Assembly (NCBI GenBank): GCA_964358855.1
Contig: CAYHQQ010000022.1
Span: forward strand, 1-55,110
Direction of reading: 5' to 3'
Source of the DNA: UBA2396 sp038042175
GTDB taxonomy: Bacteria; Planctomycetota; Phycisphaerae; Phycisphaerales; UBA1924
DNA: 55,110 bases
The position numbers and the translations under genes were made by a program. Below the pieces are notes generated by a model. It was not told the origin of the DNA. It saw only the letters and a list, made by a program, of their open reading frames with translations, and did no database searches. Below are positions 1 to 7,848 of this stretch, one piece after another. Position 1 is the stretch's first letter; each line of letters starts with the position of its first letter.

Positions 1-1277
1 TTCGGACGCTCGCTTAACTGAATGGCATTCCAGGGTGCGGCGGTCAGTGGTACCGGACGCGATTCCATTGGAACGACGAGTGCTGCGGCTTTGGTCGCGA
101 GCTTGCGGGCGGCGGCTGCGTTGGGGGCGGTGGCGAGGGCGACGCCCATGCGGCGGTATTTGCGAGTGGAGGGTTTGCCGAAGAGGCGGATATTGACGTT
201 TTTGAGGGCGAGCGCGCGGTCGAGGCCCGGGTATGCGGGTTCGTTCGTCGATGCGTAGCCGGCGAGGATGACGGCGCTGGCGGCGGCGCCTTTGACGTAG
301 TTGATGGTGGGGATGGGGAGGCCCAGGATCGCGCGGACGTGGAGGTCGAACTCGCTGAGATCTTGCGAGATCATGGTGACCATGCCGGTGTCGTGCGGGC
401 GAGGGGAGAGCTCAGAGAAGATGACGGCGCCCTTCTTGGTGATGAAGAACTCCACGCCGAAGAGGCCGGCACCGGTCTTGGCGATCTCGGCGGTGATGGC
501 GCGGGCCATCTGCTGGGCCTTTTTGATGACGCCGGGCTTCATGGGGCAGGGCATCCAGGATTCCTGGTAGTCGCCGCGTTCCTGGCGGTGGCCGATGGGG
601 CGGACGAAGATCGTGCGGTCCTTCTCGGCGAGTTTTTTGCCGGCGACGACGGGGCGTTGGCGGATGGTGAGGAGGGTGATTTCGTAGGCGAAGTCGATGA
701 ATTGTTCGACGATGACGCGGCGGGTGTCGCCGCGCATGCCGTCGCAGGCGTAGTCCCAGGCTTTGGCGATGTCGGCGTGGGACTTGATGACGGACTGGCC
801 CTTGCCGCTGGAGGACATGACGGGCTTGACGACGCAGGGGATTCCCACCCCCACGCCGCCTTTGCCCGTGATTTTCTCGGCGAGCTCAGTGGCGGACTCG
901 GCGTAGGCGAACTTGGCGGTTGGGAGTTTGAGCTTGCGGGCGGCGACGTCGCGGATGGCGTCGCGGTTCATGGTGAGGTTGGCGGCACGGGCTGAAGGGA
1001 TGACGCTGAAGCCGGCCTCTTCCAAGGCGATGAGTCGCTCGGTGCGGATCGCCTCGACCTCGGGGACGATGTGGGTGGGGTTGTGCTTGCGGATTGCGAC
1101 CTCGAGAGCGTCGCCATCGAGCATGTTTACCACCTCGAAGGCATCGGCGACCTGCATGGCGGGGGCACCGGGGTAGGAATCGACGGCCACGAGGCGGCAG
1201 CCCAGGCGTTTGGCGGAGATCGCGACCTCTTTGCCCAGTTCGCCCGAGCCGAGCAGCATCAGCGTTGGCATTTTCAT
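1..1277 (-). CDS. purT: Formate-dependent phosphoribosylglycinamide formyltransferase (PurT), 3' end cut by window edge
   Basis: ATP-grasp enzyme that makes formyl-GAR from GAR, formate and ATP in purine synthesis, the folate-independent alternative to PurN. The protein starts MKMPTLMLLGSGELGKE, a PurT-type N-terminal nucleotide-binding fold with the GSGELGKE loop. It continues through ATP-grasp blocks (PCVVKPVMSSSGKGQS, then VEQFIDFAYEITLL) and ends with FGVEFFITKKGAVIFSELSPRPHDTGMVT, the metal/ATP site. The frame is open to the first bases of the window, giving at least 425 residues against about 392 in E. coli, so a C-terminal extension follows the usual GVALATA end. The start is the ATG at 1277, directly before the Rossmann motif. 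It is transcribed away from the small gene at 1407. Identity is very likely; the true stop lies outside the window. Confidence 0.93.
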   Translation of the reverse strand, partial: MKMPTLMLLGSGELGKEVAISAKRLGCRLVAVDSYPGAPAMQVADAFEVVNMLDGDALEVAIRKHNPTHIVPEVEAIRTERLIALEEAGFSVIPSARAANLTMNRDAIRDVAARKLKLPTAKFAYAESATELAEKITGKGGVGVGIPCVVKPVMSSSGKGQSVIKSHADIAKAWDYACDGMRGDTRRVIVEQFIDFAYEITLLTIRQRPVVAGKKLAEKDRTIFVRPIGHRQERGDYQESWMPCPMKPGVIKKAQQMARAITAEIAKTGAGLFGVEFFITKKGAVIFSELSPRPHDTGMVTMISQDLSEFDLHVRAILGLPIPTINYVKGAAASAVILAGYASTNEPAYPGLDRALALKNVNIRLFGKPSTRKYRRMGVALATAPNAAAARKLATKAAALVVPMESRPVPLTAAPWNAIQLSERP

Positions 1278-1406
1278 GGGCGGAGGATAGGTTCTGGTGG
1301 TGTGGGAGGTTGAAATGGCGGCCGCGGCGTTCCCAAGGAGGGTGAGGACCCCTGGCGCTTTTAGCCGCTGGCGGGGGGTGCATGGCGGATTCAAAGGAGA
1401 TTTCAG

Positions 1407-1652
1407 ATGAGCAACCTCGTGCACTTCCTGGGCGAAACGGATATCCGAGGGATCATGGGCATCGGAATTCCTTACGCGGGCATTGGCCTTGGCTGCGTGG
1501 CGATCATTGCGGGGACGATCCGCCAGATTTCGACTGCCCGGGCTCGGGAGATGACCAAGCGAGAGCTGGGGGCGTATGTGGCCGAGGGGACGATGAGGCC
1601 GGAGGATGCGGAGAAGATACTCAACGCGGACCGGCCTCAGAAGGGGTGCTGA
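1407..1652 (+). CDS. Small single-pass membrane protein, unknown function
   Basis: 81-residue protein with one hydrophobic segment at about residues 14-37 (GIMGIGIPYAGIGLGCVAIIAGTI). A short charged cytoplasmic-type tail follows, with a SHOCT-like pattern (REMTKRELGAYVAEGTMRPEDAEKIL), meaning a short helix pair that often ends small bacterial membrane proteins. A strong Shine-Dalgarno (AAAGGAG) precedes the ATG. No family is recognised with certainty. It lies between divergent purT and the lipoprotein gene at 1745, 92 bases upstream of the latter, so it may be the first gene of that transcript. Confidence 0.72.
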   Translation: MSNLVHFLGETDIRGIMGIGIPYAGIGLGCVAIIAGTIRQISTARAREMTKRELGAYVAEGTMRPEDAEKILNADRPQKGC

Positions 1653-1744
1653 GGGCGCGTGGGGGGCCCCCCCGGCTTGCGCCGAGGGCTCTGCTTTGGT
1701 ATGCTGGTCCTCCCGCGGCCTTGTGCCGCGCTGGAGATGCCACC

Positions 1745-2815
1745 ATGAAGCCAGCACGTGTTCTTGCGCTCGTTGCCACGACGATGGTCCTGACGGCCTG
1801 CACCCAGGGGCCCGCTCATCATGCAATCGATGACCTTTCGAGCCCCAAGGGGTTCAAGGCGATGCGGGCGTCGAGCGCCGACCCGACGGGGAAGAATGGG
1901 GATGCGCGCGGGATTGCCCCGGGGGAAACGCTGGTGCTGGCGGATGTGAAGGGGAGCGGGCGGTTCACGCACCTGTGGACGACGATCGCCTCGCCGTCGC
2001 CGGACCATCTGCGGGAGCTGGTGATTCGCATGACGTGGGACGATGCGGCGACGCCGGCGGTGGAGTGCCCGGTGGGCGATTTCTTTGCGCAGGGCCCTGG
2101 GAAGTATGTTGAGTTTGCGAGCTCGATGGTGAGCGTGGGCGGACAGAAGGCGTTGAACTGCTACTGGCCGATGCCGTTCAAGAGGCACGCGGTCATCACG
2201 GTGACCAACGAGGGGGAGAAGAAGGTCGACGCCTTCTACTACAACTTTGACTATCAGCTGGAGGCAACGGCGGCGGCGGACACGCGGTACTTCCACACGC
2301 AGTATCGCAACGAGTTTCCGGCGCCGCTCGGCAGGCCGCTGACGGTGTGTGAGACCAAGGGGGCGGGGCACTTTGTGGGGACGGTTTTCAGCGTGCTGGC
2401 GAACAGCGACGGGTGGTGGGGGGAGGGAGACGATAACTTCTTTGTGGATGGGAACGCGAAGGCGGATCTGAGCGGGACGGGGACGGAGGATTACTTCTGC
2501 GGGGCGTGGGACTTTGGACACGCGTACTGGACGCCGTACTTTGGGGTGACGTTCTTTGACAACGCGGAGAAGGGCGGGGAGAAGCGTTCGATTCAGAACA
2601 CGGTGTATCGATGGCATGTCAAGGACGCGGTGGCGTTCACGACGTCGCTGTTGTTCACGATGGAGCACGGGCGGGGCGGGTGGGACCATGATCGCAAACC
2701 CCTGCGGAACCATTACACGACGCTGGGGCTGTACTACGTGGATCATCCGGAGCGGGATGGGGCGGCGATTCCGGCGTACAAGGATCGGGTGCCGGAGTTG
2801 TTGGCGTTGCCGTGA
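1745..2815 (+). CDS. DUF2961 (GH172-like) lipoprotein, putative glycosidase
   Basis: 356-residue exported protein. It begins with a lipoprotein signal (MKPARVLALVATTMVLTAC, lipid Cys at residue 19) and continues as a DUF2961 domain: the GRFTHLWTTI strand, MTWDDAATPAVECPVGDFF, the conserved FYYNFDYQ strand and the SGTGTEDYFCGAWDFG block, which holds the acidic residues expected in the active site. Characterised DUF2961 members form glycoside hydrolase family 172 and act on fructose or arabinose linkages (family knowledge). The substrate here cannot be told. As a lipoprotein it probably acts on oligosaccharides in the periplasm. The ATG at 1745 is chosen because it starts the signal peptide; upstream codons in frame look non-coding. 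Confidence 0.85.
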   Translation: MKPARVLALVATTMVLTACTQGPAHHAIDDLSSPKGFKAMRASSADPTGKNGDARGIAPGETLVLADVKGSGRFTHLWTTIASPSPDHLRELVIRMTWDDAATPAVECPVGDFFAQGPGKYVEFASSMVSVGGQKALNCYWPMPFKRHAVITVTNEGEKKVDAFYYNFDYQLEATAAADTRYFHTQYRNEFPAPLGRPLTVCETKGAGHFVGTVFSVLANSDGWWGEGDDNFFVDGNAKADLSGTGTEDYFCGAWDFGHAYWTPYFGVTFFDNAEKGGEKRSIQNTVYRWHVKDAVAFTTSLLFTMEHGRGGWDHDRKPLRNHYTTLGLYYVDHPERDGAAIPAYKDRVPELLALP

Positions 2816-2839
2816 GCAAATGACCAAAGGAGAGCAGAG

Positions 2840-2995
2840 ATGTTTCATGTGGATGCGATCGCACTCTTGGCGGCGGAACCGGACGGGTCGGGGATGTCGT
2901 CGTATCGGATGGGGCAGATTGCGGGGATTTTTTTTCTGGGCGTCATTGTCCTACTGATCATCAAGAAGTTTTTCGGCTCCCGATCGAAGCGGTAG
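2840..2995 (+). CDS. Very small single-pass membrane protein
   Basis: 51-residue reading frame MFHVDAIALLAAEPDGSGMSS… with a hydrophobic helix at about residues 27-42 (IAGIFFLGVIVLLIIKKFF) and a basic C-terminus (GSRSKR), so the tail probably faces the cytoplasm. A clear Shine-Dalgarno (AAAGGAGA, 2825-2832) sits at normal spacing from the ATG. It lies 24 bases after the GH172-like gene and may be its last cistron. Function unknown; this is a likely real small gene rather than a shadow of a larger one. Confidence 0.6.
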   Translation: MFHVDAIALLAAEPDGSGMSSYRMGQIAGIFFLGVIVLLIIKKFFGSRSKR

Positions 2996-3038
2996 TCCTG
3001 GATGCCGCGGCCGGCACCACCGAAGGGCCCGTTTGGAC

Positions 3039-3629
3039 ATGGCCATGACACTTTCATCTGATGCGCTCGACATTCTGCTCAGGCATGACCACTGGGCGAC
3101 CAGGCGGGTGCTTGAGATCTGCGCGACGCTGACGCCCGAGCAGTTTGGGCGGAAGTTTGAGATCGGGCCGGGGTCGTTGCATCACACGCTGGCGCACACG
3201 GTGGGGGCGATGCGTCGGTGGGCGGATCGGATTGTGGGGCGGGAGCTGCGGCCTTCGATCGATGCGCTGAGGGGCGGGGCGGCGGCGGAAGTGCGGGTGT
3301 TTACGCCGCAGGAGTTGGTGGGGCTGCTTGACGAGGCGGCGACGGATCTGGCGGTGATCGCGACGGAAGCGAGGCTGCCGGGAGGCTCGGGGCTGGACTC
3401 GGTGATCGAGGTGCAGTTTGGACCTACGTTGTACAGATTCACGCGGGGCGCGGCGCTGGTGCACATCGGGACTCACGGGATGCACCATCGGGCGCAGTGC
3501 ATGAACATGATCAGGCGGCTGGGGTTGCCGGGGCTCTCGGCGGAGGATCTTCCGGAGATCGGTGTGTGTGATTGGCAGGCGGAGGTTGAGACCAAGCAGC
3601 TCAAGCCATTTGTGCGCCCGGCGCACTGA
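3039..3629 (+). CDS. DinB family protein
   Basis: 196-residue four-helix-bundle protein of the DinB/YfiT superfamily. Metal-binding histidines are seen in the expected helices: one at the end of helix 2 (SLHHTLAHTVGAMRRWADR) and two in the late helix (HIGTHGMHHRAQCMNMIRRLG). The N-terminal helix carries LLRHDHWATRRVLE. Members are metal-dependent thiol transferases or proteins of unknown role; no substrate can be inferred. ATG codons at 3039 and 3045 are both possible. The next gene follows after 9 bases, which suggests co-transcription. A second DinB paralogue lies at 8807-9343 on the other strand. Confidence 0.82.
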   Translation: MAMTLSSDALDILLRHDHWATRRVLEICATLTPEQFGRKFEIGPGSLHHTLAHTVGAMRRWADRIVGRELRPSIDALRGGAAAEVRVFTPQELVGLLDEAATDLAVIATEARLPGGSGLDSVIEVQFGPTLYRFTRGAALVHIGTHGMHHRAQCMNMIRRLGLPGLSAEDLPEIGVCDWQAEVETKQLKPFVRPAH

Positions 3630-3638
3630 GTACGACCG

Positions 3639-4172
3639 ATGGATCAGGAACACTTTTCTGAGTTCGCTGCCTTGCGTGAGCAGGCCGAGAGAATGCTCCG
3701 CTTGGGCGAGTGGTCATTGCGACTTGAGATCTTGCCGAGCTTTGCGGACAGCGTTGTGGTGGGACTGCACAGATCGGGGTGGGACCTGCGGGTCGTGGAG
3801 AGACGATGGGATCGGGCGGCGGATGCCGAGAAGTTCCGGTCGCCGGTGGAGCGGATGAAGCACCCGCGCGTGCTGACCCCGACGCTTCAGGAGCGAGCCG
3901 TGCCTACCGACAAGGCCGGGGCGCGGCAGATCCGGGCGCTGCTCGGCGAGGCGGCGATGCCACTGCGGACGTCGAGTGAAGTTCTCGGATTGGATGGGAC
4001 GCGGTATTCGATCATCGTCTCAGAGTCGATGCACAGCGCCCACGTGTCCTGGTGGGAGTCATTTCCGGCTGAATGGCTGCCTGTCATGCGGGCGTTCGGG
4101 TCGATGTGGAAGGAACTCGAGGGACGCCTTGGGGCCCCTTCGACACCGCGCCGATTTCCCTGGAACACCTGA
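3639..4172 (+). CDS. Hypothetical protein
   Basis: 177-residue soluble protein, no recognised family. It has mixed alpha/beta composition, no signal peptide and no membrane segment. The C-terminal half contains IIVSESMHSAHVSWWESFPAEWLPVMRAFGSMWKELEGRLG, an amphipathic stretch followed by a helix. Codon use (G/C-rich third positions) matches neighbouring genes, so it is probably expressed. It starts 9 bases after the DinB gene and ends about 70 bases before the TPP riboswitch, which must have its own promoter in that gap or be read through from here. Confidence 0.65.
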   Translation: MDQEHFSEFAALREQAERMLRLGEWSLRLEILPSFADSVVVGLHRSGWDLRVVERRWDRAADAEKFRSPVERMKHPRVLTPTLQERAVPTDKAGARQIRALLGEAAMPLRTSSEVLGLDGTRYSIIVSESMHSAHVSWWESFPAEWLPVMRAFGSMWKELEGRLGAPSTPRRFPWNT

Positions 4173-4240
4173 TTGCGACGGCCGGAAATGGGGTATCGAG
4201 CAACTTCGCCGGGCGATTCCCGGCATATCCTCTGGTCAAG

Positions 4241-4326
4241 CGCTCGGGGCGCGACGGCCGGCTGTCTGTCGATCGCTGAGAAGCACCCGTTGAACCTGAT
4301 CCGGTTCGTACCGGCGGAGGAAAGCG
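4241..4326 (+). promoter_or_regulatory. TPP (THI-box) riboswitch
   Basis: Nearly complete thiamine pyrophosphate aptamer. P1: 4241-4244 (CGCT) with 4323-4326 (AGCG). P2: 4245-4248 (CGGG) with 4286-4289 (CCCG). P3: 4249-4255 with 4268-4276, carrying a two-base bulge. The invariant CTGAGA is at 4276-4281. The second conserved half AACCTGATCCGG begins at 4293. P4: CCT 4295-4297 with AGG 4318-4320. P5: CCGG 4301-4304 with CCGG 4311-4314. The conserved GCGNAGGNAA end appears as GCGGAGGAAA. The Shine-Dalgarno GGAGG (4316-4320) overlaps the 3' strand of P4, and the start codon of the next gene directly follows P1. Ligand binding should therefore hide the ribosome-binding site, giving translational OFF control. 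Confidence 0.95.
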
Positions 4327-5070
4327 ATGCACGCGGGAACAATCCGATCGGTGGCGATTGCGCTCGTGCTGCTGCTGGGGGCTGGTGCGTGGGGTCAGGA
4401 GATGTTTCGGCTGCCCGGTGCGACCTGGCAGTTGATGGTGCCCAAGGGGTGGGAGATCGCCAAGGCCGAAGAACTGGCGGAGATCACACGCGGCGCCAAC
4501 GAGCTCATCGAGAAGGTCCCTGGGGGGCCCAAGATCGTGTACGACCTCATGCTGGTCGCGAGCGACGGCACGCCCGGCACCGTGCTCGTGCAGCACAAGC
4601 CGGCGCTGCCCGAGGGGCTTGACTTCGATTCGGCGTCCAAGGCGATCATCAAGTCGATGGGGTCGATGCAGAGCAAGATCAGCGACGCGGGCGCGATGGG
4701 ATTCGCCTCGGATTCCATCGTGGGCGACCCGGCCTCAAAGTGCGTGGTCATGCGTGCGACGCTCGACGTGAACTCCGAGACTCCGGTTGGAACCATCATG
4801 GTGCTTCATTTCGGCAAGAGCGACACGGTGAGCGTGCTGGTGTCGGTGCCGGGCGCGGAGCTGTCCGCGCGTGAGGCTGACATGCGAACCATCGCCAACG
4901 GCGTGGTGTTCGATTCGGGCGCGCAGTACACGTTCTCGAGCCAGAAGGCTCGCACGAAGACGGAAAGGCTGGGCGAAATGATCGCTTTCGGCCTGGGCTT
5001 TATGATTCTCATTGTCCTGCTGCTTCGGCGTAAACAACTCGCGACAAAGCGAGCGCAGCTGGGCCAATAG
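4327..5070 (+). CDS. TPP-riboswitch-controlled exported protein of unknown function
   Basis: 247-residue protein with an N-terminal signal peptide (about residues 1-23, ending AGAWGQ), a roughly 190-residue extracytoplasmic domain and a C-terminal membrane helix (about 217-235, MIAFGLGFMILIVLLLRRK) with a basic tail. The domain begins FRLPGATWQLMVPKGWEI, a fold opening seen in many small envelope proteins of unknown function. I do not recognise the family. Its start codon abuts the TPP aptamer and its Shine-Dalgarno lies inside it, so expression should fall when TPP is plentiful. It is 57 bases upstream of thiC and is the first cistron of that operon. A role linked to thiamine supply, such as uptake, is inference from context only. 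Confidence 0.85.
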   Translation: MHAGTIRSVAIALVLLLGAGAWGQEMFRLPGATWQLMVPKGWEIAKAEELAEITRGANELIEKVPGGPKIVYDLMLVASDGTPGTVLVQHKPALPEGLDFDSASKAIIKSMGSMQSKISDAGAMGFASDSIVGDPASKCVVMRATLDVNSETPVGTIMVLHFGKSDTVSVLVSVPGAELSAREADMRTIANGVVFDSGAQYTFSSQKARTKTERLGEMIAFGLGFMILIVLLLRRKQLATKRAQLGQ

Positions 5071-5127
5071 TCCATTCCTCCAACACACACACAAATGACT
5101 CAGATTGAATCGCACAAGGATCTCCCC

Positions 5128-7071
5128 ATGAACACGACCTCCGCACCGCTCTCGCGCTTTGCTCTGCCTCTGCACGGGGCTCGCAATCCCGGCAACACGC
5201 CGGGCGTCACCACGCCCGGCAGCTTTGCGAACGCACCCGATGTAGGCGGCCCCCTGATGTACAGCAGCCCCGATACGCCGGGGATGCCGGCGCCGAGTGA
5301 GAAGACGGCGTGGGACTTTTTGCCGGAGGGGTGGAGAGTGGAATTTGTCGCGGGGAAATCGCGGGATGCCGAATCCCACGGGTTCGAACCCGTGGGCTTA
5401 GGGAGCGAGATCTTCACCGACGCCCGGGGTGTCACCCGTCGCGTGACGCATCCTGCGGGGTTTGTTCCCGTGACGCAGCTGGAGCATGCGCGACTGGGTG
5501 TGATTACGCCGCAGATGAAGCGGGTGGCGGAGCGGGAGCCGCATTTGACGCCGGTGCAGGTGCGCGACGAGATCGCGGCCGGGCGGATGGTGATTCCGGC
5601 GAACGTGAATCACCTCAAGCACAAGCTCGATCCGATGGCGATCGGGCGGGCGAGCAAGACGAAGGTGAACGCGAACATGGGGGCGAGCCCCGTGAGCAGC
5701 GGGACCGATGAGGAGGTTGAGAAGCTGCAGTGGGCGGAGAGGTGGGGCGCGGACACGGTGATGGATTTGTCGACGGGCGGGGACCTGGATGCGTGCCGTG
5801 CGGCGATTATTGCGAACGCGACCGTGCCGATCGGAACGGTGCCGATCTACTCGATGATCATCGGAAAGAAGATCGAGGATCTGGACTGGGCGACGATCGA
5901 GGCGAGCCTGCACCATCAGGCGAGGCAGGGCGTGGACTACTTCACGATCCATGCGGGGGTGCGGCGGGCGCACCTCAAGCATGTGAAGAACAGGTTGATC
6001 GGGATTGTGAGCCGCGGGGGGAGTCTTTTGGCGAAGTGGATGCTGGTCCACAGCCAGGAGAACATCATGTACACGCGGTGGGAGGAGATCTGCAAGATCT
6101 TGCGGCAGTATGACGTGACGTTCTCGATCGGGGATGGGTTGCGGCCCGGCGGGCTGGCGGATGCGACGGATGACGCGCAGATCGCGGAGCTGGAGACCCT
6201 GGGAGAGTTGACGGAGCGGGCATGGCGGCATGGGGTGCAGGTGATGATCGAGGGGCCGGGGCATGTGCCGTTCGATCAGATCGAGTGGAACGCGAAGGTG
6301 CAGAGGACCTTGTGCCACGGGGCGCCGTTTTATGTGCTGGGGCCGCTGGTGACGGATATGTTCCCGGGGTACGACCATATTACGAGTTGCATTGGTGCGA
6401 CGGCGATGGCGTATCACGGGGCGGCGATGCTGTGCTATGTGACGCCCAAGGAGCACCTGGGGTTGCCCAAGAAGGACGATGTGAAGCAGGGGTGCATCGC
6501 GTACAAGATCGCGGCCCACGCGGCGGATGTGGCACTGGGGATTCCCGGGACGCGGGACCGGGATGATGAGCTGACCAAGGCGAGGGCGGCGCTGAACTGG
6601 GAGAAGCACTTTGAGCTCTCGTTCGATCCGGATACGGCCCGGGCGTATCACGATGAGGATCTGGACGTGGATACGGATTTCTGCGCGATGTGCGGGCACG
6701 ACTGGTGCAGCGTGCGGATCAGCAAGGAGATCCAGGAGTTCATGAGCGGGAAGGCGGAGGGGTTTGAGAGGGGCAGCCCTGTGCGGAGTGCGGCGTTGAC
6801 GCCAGAGCAGCAGGAGATTCTCGAGAAGCGCGGGGTATTGAGCCCGGATGAGATTCACAAGCTCGCGAATAAGACGGCGAAGCAAATGGCCAAAGTGCCA
6901 AAGGGCCAAATGGCCAAAGAAGACAAGCTGACGTGCCACAGTGACTACGTGGATCCGGACACGGCCAAGCGGCTGCAGGTGGCGAGCGGAGCCGCGAGCG
7001 TGAGCGAGCGATTGGTGCAGGTGGATGTGAGGCCTGCGCTGGGGATTGCGAAGGAGGATCGGGTGGTGTGA
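5128..7071 (+). CDS. thiC: Phosphomethylpyrimidine synthase ThiC
   Basis: Radical-SAM enzyme converting aminoimidazole ribotide to HMP-phosphate, the pyrimidine half of thiamine. 647 residues (E. coli 631). The NANMGASPVSSG block, the barrel motifs (VMDLSTGGDLDACR, TIHAGV, IEGPGHVPFDQI) and the C-terminal cluster motif CAMCGHDWC (CX2CX4C) that holds the 4Fe-4S centre are all present. The ATG at 5128 follows AAGGAT; an upstream ATG at 5095 is less likely. Two parts look inserted: a perfect 22-base palindrome (5375-5396) read as SHGFEPVG near residue 86, and a repeat-like stretch near residues 585-598 (KQMAKVPKGQMAKEDK). Expression is probably governed by the TPP riboswitch upstream of the preceding gene. 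Confidence 0.96.
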   Translation: MNTTSAPLSRFALPLHGARNPGNTPGVTTPGSFANAPDVGGPLMYSSPDTPGMPAPSEKTAWDFLPEGWRVEFVAGKSRDAESHGFEPVGLGSEIFTDARGVTRRVTHPAGFVPVTQLEHARLGVITPQMKRVAEREPHLTPVQVRDEIAAGRMVIPANVNHLKHKLDPMAIGRASKTKVNANMGASPVSSGTDEEVEKLQWAERWGADTVMDLSTGGDLDACRAAIIANATVPIGTVPIYSMIIGKKIEDLDWATIEASLHHQARQGVDYFTIHAGVRRAHLKHVKNRLIGIVSRGGSLLAKWMLVHSQENIMYTRWEEICKILRQYDVTFSIGDGLRPGGLADATDDAQIAELETLGELTERAWRHGVQVMIEGPGHVPFDQIEWNAKVQRTLCHGAPFYVLGPLVTDMFPGYDHITSCIGATAMAYHGAAMLCYVTPKEHLGLPKKDDVKQGCIAYKIAAHAADVALGIPGTRDRDDELTKARAALNWEKHFELSFDPDTARAYHDEDLDVDTDFCAMCGHDWCSVRISKEIQEFMSGKAEGFERGSPVRSAALTPEQQEILEKRGVLSPDEIHKLANKTAKQMAKVPKGQMAKEDKLTCHSDYVDPDTAKRLQVASGAASVSERLVQVDVRPALGIAKEDRVV

Positions 7072-7772
7072 TGAACACGCGCGTTCACTTGAAGCCAGGG
7101 GCTGTTTGTGCCGACCCGTACTTCGTCATGGAAGTACCTCGACTCACCGAATACCGATACGCTTGGTTCGAGGTTGCAAGGGGCTGCAGCTACAGCAAGG
7201 CGTATGCGCGTTGTCCCGCGTGCGGTGGCGCGGTCGGATCACTTATGTGGCAGCCGCCGTATGACGTTGTCTTGAAGCAGGCCAGGCGAGTCGGGGACTT
7301 CGTCGGCGGATTCGGCGGTCCTGAACTGCTCGTGAGCACTCGTTTCAGCGACCTATACCGCCGCGCACGATTAACGGGCATTGCCCGATGGTTGCCAGTG
7401 ACTGTGCGAATGCTTGGTGCTCGGGTGCCAAAGGCGAACGAGGCTCCGAGCCTTCTGGGTGTGTATTTCTCGCGGCGATTGGTGCGAGCCGACTGGTCGA
7501 AGATGGGCGTGAAGTGGTTGACGCGGCCCAAGGTGGGCTATTGCCGTGTTTGCGGGCCCGGTGGCGGCGGCCGTAACGGGTGCTACTCGTCCATTGAGCG
7601 GATCGCCATCGACCCCAAGACTCTGGGCCACGCGGGCGACATGTTCCAAGCAATGAATCTTCACGGTGAAGTGCTCGTTTCCGCGAGGGCCAGACAACTG
7701 ATCGAGGATTCAGGACTGGAAAACGCGCATTTCATTCGCTTGACAGATGCTCGCTGCTCCTTTTTCGAATAG
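7071..7772 (+). CDS. Double-CXXCG motif protein (SitI6-like immunity family)
   Basis: 233-residue protein with two CXXCG knuckles (CPACG near residue 47 and CRVCG near residue 160). This is the hallmark of the double-CXXCG family first described as Myxococcus paralogues and including the SitI6 immunity protein (family knowledge). The closing ENAHFIRL segment also fits the family. The paired cysteines probably bind zinc. Its ATG overlaps the thiC stop (TGATG), which suggests translational coupling; a GTG at 7068 is an alternative start. Base composition is visibly less GC-rich than thiC, consistent with recent acquisition. No toxin gene is next to it, so any immunity role would be as an orphan. 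Confidence 0.75.
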   Translation: MNTRVHLKPGAVCADPYFVMEVPRLTEYRYAWFEVARGCSYSKAYARCPACGGAVGSLMWQPPYDVVLKQARRVGDFVGGFGGPELLVSTRFSDLYRRARLTGIARWLPVTVRMLGARVPKANEAPSLLGVYFSRRLVRADWSKMGVKWLTRPKVGYCRVCGPGGGGRNGCYSSIERIAIDPKTLGHAGDMFQAMNLHGEVLVSARARQLIEDSGLENAHFIRLTDARCSFFE

Positions 7773-7848
7773 GCTCTCGGGAAGGACGGGGCCGCACTTG
7801 GCCCGAAGCGTACCGGACGGCGAGTTGGAGAGTGATCTAGGATCGGTC

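Noticed and set aside
5375..5396. GGGTTCGAACCC looks like the T-arm of a tRNA gene
   Set aside because: No acceptor, D or anticodon arm lies upstream, and the sequence is in frame inside thiC. It is simply a palindrome.
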